Shown piece after piece: positions 58,101 to 64,000 of a stretch of 64,000 bases of DNA. The translations under genes and the position numbers were made by a program. The DNA is from Patiria miniata. Its lineage: Eukaryota > Echinodermata > Asteroidea > Valvatida > Asterinidae. Below the pieces are notes generated by a model. The model was not told the origin of the DNA. It made no database searches and saw only the letters and a list, made by a program, of their open reading frames with translations. The stretch covers positions 24,429,162 to 24,493,161 of the forward strand of contig NW_024037072.1 in the NCBI RefSeq assembly GCF_015706575.1, given 5' to 3'. The first letter of the stretch is position 1. Each line of letters starts with the position of its first letter.

Positions 58101-61100
58101 ACTTGACAGATTCCTGTATGTTGGTCAATTGTCTGCCAGAAATACACCAATTTGTCACACAAGGCCAATGATTGTTGTGTGTTCATTGGGTTTGAGTGTA
58201 GCAGGATTCTTACTAATCTAGGGCTGGAGACAACGAAGAAGGCCCAGGTGTTTTCTGTGCAAATCTTGAACCCAAAATGTTGCCCATGGGAAACATTTTT
58301 GCATAATGGTTGCTCTTTTACTGCGTCGAATCAACAAAGAGACCCTTAAAAAAAGAAAAAGTGACAACTGCTCAATCCCCAATTCTAGCAAACAGCTAGC
58401 ACACAGAAGCGCCTGCCCAAAATGCCATCATAGTTTTGCTCATGAATTTGGAAATATGCATAAAAAGGCTTGGACAAACCCTGGACATTATATTGCCAAT
58501 ATAAAAATTGACAATAAAGTTAACTGGGAATAAGGATGCACATGAAGAATTGCATCCCCCAAAAAAAGAAACTCTATACATCAACAGAGACATTAACTGC
58601 CACAACTGTCACCAATGTTGCCTAATGGCCTCAGACATCAAGCATATCAAACCTCTTTGACAAAAATGAAAATCAAGAGCACAGTAAATCTGGTCATGCA
58701 GTTCCACTATAGAGCTTTCAACTTCAAGGAGGTGTCAGTTGAGCTATTAAAGTGAATGTGTACAAAATTTCAGTATTTGTAAAAAACGATCACAGCATTT
58801 GGCTCATTTTGTAGAAAATGCACTGGGCATACAGTATTGTATACAGAGAAATGTGTTGGTAATTAAAGGTACAAGTAATCTGAACAAATAATGTGCCCAA
58901 GTTCCGTGAAAAACTCTACCAATATGGCCACACCTCATCATTTCAAATCAAGCATTAGTGTTAAAGGTAGGGTAGATCATTTGTCACTTGTGCATTTTTT
59001 TTCGTTTGAAGCAAAAAAAAGTGCCGAAAATCCAAAGATAGGTGCTTATAACAACTAACCCGATGATGTTTTAGCTCTGTGAGTGCATTTTATTCTGAGA
59101 ACACAAACACAATATTCTAGGATCTCGGTTTCAATTCTAAAGTGGCCCAGTCACGTTTTGAATTGCCCCCGAAATCAACATCCGGGACACGTTCTCAGTC
59201 AGCCGAATGCAGCTACACGATGTCACGCACTGAACTGACGAATAATAGCAACCACGCGTGTGTGTGCATCATGTCACCGCTTGCCCCACCCATTCACGGA
59301 TTACAAACCAACTCCTAATGGAAATTTCCAAAAATGCGTCACTAGAGCATTGTTGGAAATGACCTTCTTTTATTGTTTCTTCAAAATGACAGCATGCCAG
59401 AAAGTATTATTTCACAGGGAGTTTAGTGCTATTTCTATCTTTAAACCAAGTATACTGTTCACCAATAATTATGTTAGCTACATTTTGGATAGCTGCAAAT
59501 GATAAACTATACCTTTAACCACAATCACAAGGTAATTTTGTCCTACTCCATCTAATCATTTTAAAATCTCAACACTCTGTCAGCAGCTTTACTCTAAAAA
59601 TCTGAAAGATAGTGCATGCTTTATGCTTGAAGTCACATTACATGGTATGGTGGCTGCGTAGCGCCATGGCAGCTGCCAGCTTCTCAGCATGTTCACACAG
59701 CAGCAGGTGTGTTGATAGGGGGCTCTCTCTCACAACCACTGAGTGAAGCTAAGGAGTCAAAAACAAATAAACAGACACACAAGTATTTATGGTGCGACTT
59801 GCATTCATTCATGTCTTTACACTCTGCACTCTGGGCCCAATTTCATAGAGCTGCTTAAGCAAAAAATTTGCTTAAGCACGAAAAAACATTGCTTAGTAAA
59901 ATTAGGTTACCGGCCAAAACTCCATGTGATGTACATTGCTTGTGACTGGTATTTAGCTGTTTTTTACTTAGCATAACAATCGCATGGAGTTTTGGCCGGT
60001 AACCTGATTTTATTAAGCAAGACGTTTTTGTGCTTAAGCAAATTTTGTGCTTAAGCAGCTCTATGAAATTGGCCCCTGGTCTTTAAAACAGGTTGACTGA
60101 TTTATAATAAAGAATTAACACCACTCAGATAAATTAACATTTTAAGTTTACAAGCTGTAGTTTTGCGATCATAACAGTCATCAGGTGTACATTCATCAGG
60201 TGTATGACATTTTATTCTCCCTGACTTGAGATTGGTTTTCCTCAATAAAAGGTTTTCTCAAACCCTGCTGAGTTTTCAAACATGATCATGAGTATTATAT
60301 CTAAAGTTCTCCACCCAAGACCCTCAGAATTATCTCCATCATGATACCTCCATTAGGCCAACTCGTGACACTGCTAGCCGCATGATTTGCTGTGAGTTTT
60401 CAAGAAGTAGAAGGGTTAAGCCCGGTTCATACTTCATGCGAATGCACATGATGTCATGAAACATTCGCAGCGAAATTCGCCCGAGTTGAAATATGTTCAA
60501 CTTTTACGCAGCGCAAATACTTGACGTCACAAATTCGTGTTCGCTTTCGCTTTCCCGCCGAGTATGAACCGGGCTGTAAGAATTGCCGCAAACTCAGAAG
60601 GCACCACTCACCCTGTCCCAAATGCCTACATTCTTGAGGAAGGACAGGAGATGGTCATGTGCCTTCATCTTATCCTCTAGCTGATGCAGAAGGATCAGAG
60701 AGGTGGTGGAGGAGGCAGTATCTGAACACAAAGAGGAAAAAAGAAAATATAGAATTAAGCTCCTTAAATATACCTTGACCATTACTAACAGTAACACGCT
60801 TGCAAGTTCTCTTGCGTGTAAAGAAACAGAGTTACTTTATCTACTCAGCTAATTCCTATGCATTTGTTTCCGAACCACCGCTCGTTTTAGAAGCAGTCAT
60901 TTTACATGGCATTTCATCCAACTGTTACGATGAAAATAATCAGACATTGTGCTGTTTAACAGTGTGGCCAAGAAACACAAGTATGATCTTAATGGCAGTT
61001 CAGAGTGAACCCAGTTTGAATAACCATGGGTCTTAAATCTAAGGCAAAAAAAATAATAGTTCTGCTTCCGGTTTCCCTATTCTGACAGCCCCTACCCTGA

Positions 61101-63619
61101 TTTTTTTTATGGGGAAAATGAGGGGAAAAACACCCAAATCCATCAATTTCTACCTTTTACCCTTGACTACACCCGGACGCCTCCATGTGACCCTACACAC
61201 ACAAAAATTGGCAAAAAAAAGAAATTCCCTACCAACCTACCCTAATTTTAAATGCCATGTAATCGGAAGCAGAACTACTTTTTTTTGGCCTAAATGTGCT
61301 TAATCAGGTGAGCTGCTAAATAAGCTGATAAATGTCAACAAAGGTAAAGAGCTGACTAATCTTGGTTCAAGGTTTGATTTGGGTTTTTTTTGTCCCCCAA
61401 TGCAGCCTGGTAAAGGGTGCTATCAACAACATGAATCAAATTTAGTCTTGGGAATATTGGCACTTGGACCCAAGACAATCCAAGCATACCTCGTGTGTGC
61501 GCACTGGCTTGAATATAGCGCCTGAGGTATGCCCGAAATGTCATGTCTCCAAATGCCACTTTATTTCTTTGACTGGATTTGATTCATGTTGTTGATTGTA
61601 CCCTCTACCGTTGCAGCTTGGGGCAAGTTCAATCAAGGACCCATGCACGTATGTTTCAGCCGCTCATTTAGTTTGCGCACATGCGCACTCAAAATATGAA
61701 ATACTGATAATCAGCAGACATGGATGCATGCAGTCGCAGTTTGACCCACTGAAGTATCGGTCAACATCACGCTCGAAGAACTTTGATAAATTTTTCTTTC
61801 CACGTGGACAGGAATTTAAGGCAATCAAAGTCACTTTTGCAAACCTTAGCGCAAAAAAAAAGAGTATTTGATGCATTTTATTTTGTTTTTCCGTGTCGTG
61901 TAGTACGAAAGCATTGGGTCACAAATTCAAAACATGCGACAGTTTAGGGGATAATTTTTCAGTTTTGCCGAGTAATTGTAAACTTGTCTTCACTGAAAAA
62001 TGGTAAAGGATGCCACGGAAAGTGCGATGTATGAATATCATTTAAGTCGGAAACCGTTTCAATGAGAAAAGTAAGGTCTCACGTTATACGTTTTTTTCGT
62101 TGAATGTAACGTTATTGTGCACGTACCGTACCTGTACACAGACCCTGGAATCTGCGGCCCGTAAACATGGCTAGCCACGCGCCACGCGCCGCGGCGCTCC
62201 GTTTGTAATCTTTCGACGCGTTGGAAATGTATACATTTAACTGAAACGATTTACAACTAACTGGTTCCCGGCCCTGAAATGCAGTTAAGTACGATCATAG
62301 AGGGCACTGGGACCAGTTTATTTGTGCACGAAGCTTTCAAAATGGGTTTACTCGAAAAATGACGATTTTTTATGAGCTACAGGTTTCCTTCTTACATCAA
62401 ATTATCTGTAAAATGAAAATAATCTATCATCCTTTCCGATGGTACTACGGCTGATCTAAGGTAAACCCGGCAAATTGTCCAAATGTGTAAACCAAACTCA
62501 AAAGCGAACGATGTTTTTCCTGTTCATTTTGTCCGTTTTTTGTCCATAATTATTTTTTTTTTCATATATTTGAAAAGGTTTTTAGCGCCGTTACCACTTC
62601 GTAGAGACAATTTATATCTTTGTTCACTTGGTTTACTGATAATTTTTGGTTTTAATCATCGTTTAAGTACGTGTGAGAAGGATACATTTTAAGACATGAA
62701 ACCCAGACAACCGTTCAGTGCGTCGTCTGCTACCGCTGTCTGCAAGCCGATGACGCGGAGGAAACCATTGCGCATGCGTGAGAAGACGAACTAAATGCAC
62801 GCACGGTCTATGGGGCCGAAACATACGTGCATGGTTAACTAGTGTTTGGTTTCTGACATACATGTACCTAGCACATGTGCACTGAAGTTAAAGTGCCAAT
62901 TAGTCCAACTATTGCCATGTCAGTGACCATGAGAAAATGGTGGTCGCACATTGGCTAAACAATTTGTCAACACGTGATGTTTCTGTTTATTTACACAAAT
63001 ATTGACAGTGTAGTTTAGGACACCTTACATAATCACCTTTACTATTGTACAATGGCGACAAAAGGGACAAAATCTTAAACTAAGTGAAATGAAATGAAAA
63101 TGAAATTTAGCACTCAGAGTTGTCATTTTTCCGCCATTTTTGTTGATAGTTGGTCCCCTCTGCACTTTGCTATGAAAAATTGCTATTGATAAACAGCTAT
63201 AAATCACAGCGCGACCAACCGCGGTAGGCTGGTCCTGAATAGTCAACTAGACTAGTCCAACCATCGCCGACTAGTGTGCGTTCCATCAGAGTTAGTCGAA
63301 CTATGGTTAACTATGGTCCTTGATCGAACTTGCCCTTGACAGTGCTTGCCAGGGATCAGAACCAGCTGAAGAACGAGATTTTTGCCAGGTTTACATGTAA
63401 AGACAATCTCTCAAGTTTGATATGTCCACATGAATGGGCCCTGGAGTATGAAGACCAACCTTGAGGGATGGATTCAGCCCAGCGAGGATCGGAGGCAGGG
63501 AAGTCATCAATGACCTCTTGACTGAGCTTAGCAACGGCCGCATCCATGGGTGATCCCGTCTCCATGGGCGACGGGGCGGACGTGGGGAAGAGCTCCTCCA
63601 CAATGGCTTCTGCTTGACT
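34135..63619 (-). CDS. Nup133: Nuclear pore complex protein Nup133, C-terminal half (19 exons; 5' part outside window)
   Basis: Exons: 63619-63460, 60721-60612, 59748-59642, 57631-57529, 55882-55763, 55326-55221, 53808-53765, 53176-52960, 51951-51818, 51452-51413, 49494-49376, 47521-47462, 46192-46126, 43525-43464, 42631-42569, 41160-41080, 39271-39207, 38280-38204, 34271-34135. All junctions are GT-AG, all phases agree, and the total is 1872 nt (623 codons plus TAA at 34137-34135). Landmarks in order: [160 protein letters not shown]. These match vertebrate Nup133, whose alpha-helical C-terminal domain binds Nup107 in the Y (Nup107-160) complex of the nuclear pore scaffold. Vertebrate proteins are about 1150 residues, so the N-terminal beta-propeller half lies beyond 64000. 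No break is seen; the gene looks functional. Confidence 0.97.
34383..34977. mobile_element. hAT-type MITE, copy 2, perfect 8-bp target duplication
   Basis: CAGAGTTGTAA...TTACAACTCTG is flanked by GATTTGAC on both sides (34375-34382, 34978-34985). CAG...CTG ends and an 8-bp duplication are diagnostic of hAT. The arms are built from GACTCGACTCGAG words; the centre is AT-rich. It lies in the last Nup133 intron, about 110 bp upstream of the last exon. Confidence 0.93.
35326..36023. mobile_element. 698-bp TIR element with 9-bp target duplication, relative of 17258-17346
   Basis: It starts TAGTCTGGTTCCC and ends GGGAACCAGACTA. CTTGGCTAA flanks both ends (35317-35325, 36024-36032). The right 40 bp (AGGAATAGTCAGAATCTTTT onward) match the stem of the 89-bp element. 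No protein is recognisable. The following stretch 36024-37190 has no gene or clear repeat. Confidence 0.9.
37200..37932 (+). mobile_element. Penelope-like element fragment (GIY-YIG end of ORF)
   Basis: The frame ending at 37484 contains [28 protein letters not shown] and [17 protein letters not shown], the typical C-terminus of the GIY-YIG endonuclease domain of Penelope-like retroelements. The reverse transcriptase part is absent. After it come a poly-C tract (about 37591-37613) and a pyrimidine-rich stretch. Next is CTCTGAAGAAGAACTTGCTA followed by AGTTCGCAACGTC (about 37881-37915), which resembles the conserved tail block of such elements. It is an old, truncated insertion in a Nup133 intron. 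Confidence 0.8.
38471..38747. repeat. 277-bp palindromic MITE-like repeat
   Basis: ATTGTACCTTTGATGATACA pairs with TGTATCATCAAAGGCACAAT. The arms include GCCATCACAGATTTG/CAAATCTGTGACGGC and an AATGGCTGCCATT centre. It lies about 190 bp from a Nup133 exon (38280). Confidence 0.85.
39367..39569. mobile_element. Short TTAA-flanked MITE, CCCC ends (piggyBac-like)
   Basis: TTAA then CCCCATGCGCACTGGGAAGC on the left, and GCTTAAGGGG then TTAA on the right. The interior is GC-richer than its flanks. TTAA next to CCCY ends is typical of piggyBac. Confidence 0.7.
39783..40068 (-). repeat. SINE fragment
   Basis: Read on the minus strand it holds CTTGGGCAAGGCACTTTGTC and CTCTCCACCCAGGAGTTAATGG, the shared core of the SINEs at 43652-43946 and 51018-51308. 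The head is decayed (CAGCCTGGGGATGTGG). Confidence 0.65.
41681..42244. mobile_element. piggyBac-like MITE with internal duplication
   Basis: TTAA/CCCTAAAAGGGCCGGG on the left; CCCGGCCCTTTTAGGG/TTAA on the right: a perfect 16-bp TIR and target. Inside, a segment of about 110 bp is duplicated (GGGGGATTCCGCGCCCT...GAAACTCGGTACATGCAT), each copy led by a G run. This explains the overlapping proline-rich open frames here, which are not genes. Confidence 0.88.
43652..43946 (+). mobile_element. tRNA-derived SINE
   Basis: The A box TGGCCTAGTGGTTAGGG and B box GGGGATCGAATCC lie at tRNA spacing. Then come the core CCTTGGGCAAGGCACTTCAC and CTCTCCACCCAGGAGTATAA, a region GGAGTAACCTGCGATGGACT, and a CTACTACTGC tail. 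The core is shared with three other SINE copies in this window and resembles the widely shared SINE domains of marine invertebrates. Confidence 0.85.
44440..45568. mobile_element. TIR element with arms of GGATCAGATCC / CCAATTGG words
   Basis: The left end GACCCCGTTCCCACTTGATC and the right end (inverted) CACCGCGTTCCCACTTGAAT are near matches, flanked by TAA (44437-44439, 45569-45571). The left 260 bp contain more than ten GATC words in blocks such as GGTGGATCAGATCCGGCAAT and their inverses. GTGGGAACGC recurs internally. The centre (44710-45410) is unique. TAA flanks suggest Harbinger, tentatively. Confidence 0.78.
45873..45924. repeat. 52-bp perfect hairpin
   Basis: CATTTTGTTAATTTCAGGAA pairs with TTCCTGAAATTAACAAAATG around about 12 bases (ATAATTAACTAT), itself weakly symmetrical. 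Confidence 0.9.
46304..46673. mobile_element. PIF/Harbinger-type MITE, copy 2
   Basis: GGCC ends with TTA on both sides (46301-46303, 46674-46676), an A run, then GTCTCCGGTTTCTGGTATG inverted at the right. It is very similar to 19658-20046 throughout, including GATGGGGTTATGATCGAGAA. The stretch between it and 47047 holds nothing else recognised. Confidence 0.9.
47048..47375 (+). repeat. Interspersed repeat, copy 2 (see 29912-30136)
   Basis: It shares TGTATCCTTGTGGAGACATT through GAAAACCTTGTGGAGAC with copy 1. It continues directly into TCTTTTGTTCCCTATTGTG and GGCACGGTGTATCAGATCAC, whose counterpart near 31225-31290 is separated from copy 1 by an extra 1.1 kb. Confidence 0.75.
47621..48136. 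mobile_element. TTAA-flanked MITE, ends AGCTAGAGTCCATCATTTG
   Basis: TTAAAGCTAGAGTCCATCAT on the left, ATGATGGACTGTAGCTTTAA on the right. The centre is CpG-rich (about 47845-47930, GCGCGCGC words). Its ends resemble family B (TTAAAGGTAGGGTAGATCAT), so they may share a transposase. Confidence 0.85.
48312..49341. mobile_element. hAT-type MITE, copy 3, split by a SINE
   Basis: The left end CAGATTTGAAACGAGTCAC and right end GACTCGCTTCATCACATCCG are diverged forms of the CAGAGTTGTAACGAGTCAC terminus. The arms again consist of GACTCGAGTC words. A SINE occupies 48655-49086, so the MITE is the older insertion. Confidence 0.7.
48655..49086 (-). mobile_element. tRNA-derived SINE (long type), inside hAT MITE
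   Basis: Minus strand: the head GGGGTGCTTGATCCAATGGTT has an A box, and GTGGGTTCAAATCCTGACGG is B-box-like. The body has CTTGTGCTCTTGAGCAAGGC and CCAGTAACACATATCGC, and the tail is TTATTATTTATTAC. A near-identical copy lies at 50186-50575. Confidence 0.8.
50119..50920. mobile_element. Element with arms of GTACTCGTACTC words, split by a SINE
   Basis: TAGTGCTTTAGCACTCGTACTCATACTC on the left is mirrored by CTCGTACTCATGGAAATGCACTA on the right (written here as a pair of ends, TAGTGC/GCACTA). Between them are many ACTCGTACTCATG words in one orientation and an inner unique part (50650-50760). The SINE at 50186-50575 is inserted in the left word array. Confidence 0.6.
50186..50575 (-). mobile_element. 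tRNA-derived SINE (long type), second copy
   Basis: Same order as 48655-49086: B-box-like GAGTTCGAATCCTGACCGTG, CTTGTGCTCTTAAGCAAGGC, TACGGATG-like middle, then a TTATTATTATTATAAAG tail on the minus strand. The head beyond the B box is cut short. Confidence 0.8.
51018..51308 (-). mobile_element. tRNA-derived SINE, third type
   Basis: Minus strand: GTGGGGTGCTGTGGTCCAATGG has an A-box-like part, and GTGGGTTCGAAACCTGACGG is the B box. The core is TGTGTTCTTGGGCATGACAC and CTCTCTTTACCCAGGAATG. The 3' part toward 51018 is unlike the other two copies. Confidence 0.75.
52480..52789. mobile_element. 310-bp TIR MITE family C, copy 1
   Basis: GGCCAAGTTCGGGCAAGGAC on the left, GTCCTTGCGCGAACTTGGCC in inverted form on the right. 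It is nearly identical, in opposite orientation, to 57774-58083. It lies between two copies of TTGAGATGGTGGCAAA (about 52460 and 52840), part of a diverged ~60-bp direct repeat. GTCGACTAG words recur inside. Confidence 0.9.
53992..54513. mobile_element. TTAA-flanked MITE family A, copy 3
   Basis: TTAAAGGGAAGATACAACAT to ATGTTGTACATTCCCTTTAA. It carries the CCAACGCTGGTCGGCCG-type hairpin and the TTTGCAAACATC block of copy 1. It lies about 185 bp from the 44-nt Nup133 exon (53808). Confidence 0.88.
56029..56532. mobile_element. TTAA-flanked MITE family B, copy 1
   Basis: TTAAAGGTAGGGTAGATCAT on the left; TTGATCTACTCTGCGTTTAA on the right. It shares GTGCTTAACAACTAACC, ATATTCTAGGA and CACGTTCTCAGTC-type blocks with the copies at 58961 and 63730. 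Confidence 0.88.
57008..57501. mobile_element. 494-bp near-perfect palindromic TTAA MITE
   Basis: TTAAAGAGGTTGTGGAATGC to GCATTCCACAACCTCTTTAA. The arms of about 240 bp are almost identical (GAAGACATTTCCGTC, TGCTGCCCGCAACGA, AGTCCTGTTTATTA) around CGTTTATGCTACTC. Such arm identity implies recent insertion or repeated arm conversion. It ends 28 bp from a Nup133 exon donor (57529). Confidence 0.92.
57774..58083. mobile_element. 310-bp TIR MITE family C, copy 2
   Basis: GGCCAAGTTCGCGCAAGGAC to GTCCTTGCCCGAACTTGGCC, the reverse orientation of 52480-52789, same length. ATG may be the target duplication (57770-57772 and 58084-58086, one extra G at the left). Confidence 0.9.
58961..59518. mobile_element. 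TTAA-flanked MITE family B, copy 2
   Basis: TTAAAGGTAGGGTAGATCAT to CAAATGATAAACTATACC then TTTAA. Interior blocks match 56029-56532. Confidence 0.9.
59833..60076. mobile_element. 244-bp palindromic MITE, GGGCCAATTTCATAGAGCTG ends
   Basis: GGCCCAATTTCATAGAGCTG pairs with CAGCTCTATGAAATTGGCCC. The inner stem is CTTAAGCA words and GGTTACCGGCCAAAACTCCA with its inverse. From memory, this type of end is abundant in echinoderm and other invertebrate deuterostome genomes. It is 85 bp from a Nup133 exon (59748). Confidence 0.88.
60419..60575. mobile_element. 157-bp TIR MITE, AGCCCGGTTCATACT ends
   Basis: AGCCCGGTTCATACT and AGTATGAACCGGGCT are exact inverses. ATTCGC/GCGAAT words and TGACGTCA-like words lie inside. 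It ends 37 bp from a Nup133 exon (60612). Confidence 0.85.
61043..61290. mobile_element. Second Harbinger-like MITE family (TAA flanks)
   Basis: GGCAAAAAAAATAATAGTTC, then TGCTTCCGG, pairs with CGGAAGCAGAACTACTTT, TTTTTGGCC. TAA occurs at 61040-61042 and 61291-61293. The plan resembles the 19658 and 46304 elements (A-run just inside GGCC), but the sequence differs. Confidence 0.82.
61621..63335. mobile_element. 1.7-kb relative of MITE family C
   Basis: GGGCAAGTTCAATCAAGGAC and GTCCTTGATCGAACTTGCCC are inverted ends with TTG on both sides (61618-61620, 63336-63338). The right 115 bp repeat the GTAGGCTGGTCCTGAATAGT and GACTAGTC words of the 310-bp elements. An inner inverted pair ATGCACGTATGTTTC/GAAACATACGTGCAT lies near 61644 and 62820. 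No transposase frame was recognised. Confidence 0.75.
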
Positions 63620-63729
63620 CTGAGAATGGATGGGCCACAAATTGCCAAAGTGAGTGCAAATTTAACGAAAATTTTTAATTTCAACGGTAACAAGAGCAGG
63701 GAGGTGATCCAGAAAAACAGACTAAAGCG

Positions 63730-64000
63730 TTAAAGGTAGAGAATGTCATTTGTGCATTTTTTTTTTTGAAGCAACAAAAGTGCTAAAAATATCAAGACAG
63801 GTGCTTAACAACTAGATTTAGCTCAGTGAATGCTGTATATTCTGAGAACACAGTATTTTCCATTTCAGTTCAAAGTTGCCGAGTCATGTTTTGAATTGGG
63901 CCTGAATTCAGCATCCGGGACACGTTCTCATTCAGCCAATTGCAGCTCTATGCGGTGTCACGCACTGAACTGACGAATTTCACTTCCATTCCCGGCTTCA
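63730..64000. mobile_element. TTAA-flanked MITE family B, copy 3 (cut by window end)
   Basis: TTAAAGGTAGAGAATGTCAT start, then GTGCTTAACAACTAG, CTCAGTGAATGCTGTATATT and CACGCACTGAACTGACGAAT blocks as in the other family B copies. Confidence 0.85.

Noticed and set aside
59642-59738. Alternative acceptor at 59739-59740 for the Nup133 exon
   Set aside because: It would be out of phase with the preceding exon. The acceptor at 59749-59750 has a better pyrimidine tract and keeps the frame (WDR-LHS).

Overview
This is an AT-rich window of an animal nuclear genome. Genes are split by short GT-AG exons and long introns, and the space between exons is packed with interspersed repeats (palindromic MITEs, tRNA-derived SINEs, CR1/L2-like LINEs, a Penelope-like fragment). 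The repeat types and the two recognisable genes suggest a marine invertebrate deuterostome. An echinoderm such as a sea star is my best guess, with moderate confidence and no species claim.

Two host genes can be rebuilt exon by exon, both on the minus strand. (1) Nup133: 19 consecutive exons (63619 down to 34135) give an unbroken 623-codon frame plus stop, the C-terminal half of the nuclear pore scaffold protein. Its N-terminal beta-propeller half lies beyond base 64000. (2) A secreted NIDO-domain protein: a signal-peptide exon at 28747-28672 joins in phase, across a 19.5 kb intron, to six exons (9196 down to 798) that complete a nidogen-type NIDO domain, a linker and the first EGF-like module. 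The gene runs off the left edge. Both genes are transcribed leftward, Nup133 upstream. About 5.4 kb separates them.

Layout. 1-9196: NIDO exons 2-7, with introns holding a hAT MITE, a 1.5 kb TIR element, a 2.5 kb foldback and a 0.6 kb palindrome. 9197-28671: NIDO intron 1. It holds a decayed multi-ORF element of unknown family (9725-11545), a 4.5 kb palindrome whose arms are arrays of a ~165 bp unit, GC-homopolymer tracts, a Harbinger-type MITE inserted into a tandem repeat, a 2.2 kb foldback, several arrays of short self-complementary words, and a LINE. 28748-34134: intergenic, with a LINE, a TTAA MITE and an 11-bp minisatellite that starts about 20 bp past the Nup133 stop. 34135-63619: Nup133, with its introns full of MITEs and SINEs, several nested. 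63620-64000: further Nup133 intron with the start of another MITE.

I found no operon, CRISPR array, bona fide tRNA gene or rRNA. The least explained items are the multi-ORF element at 9.7-11.5 kb with its GDKGG motif and 60-bp intron, and a recurring architecture in which transposon-like units have arms built from many copies of a short self-complementary word.
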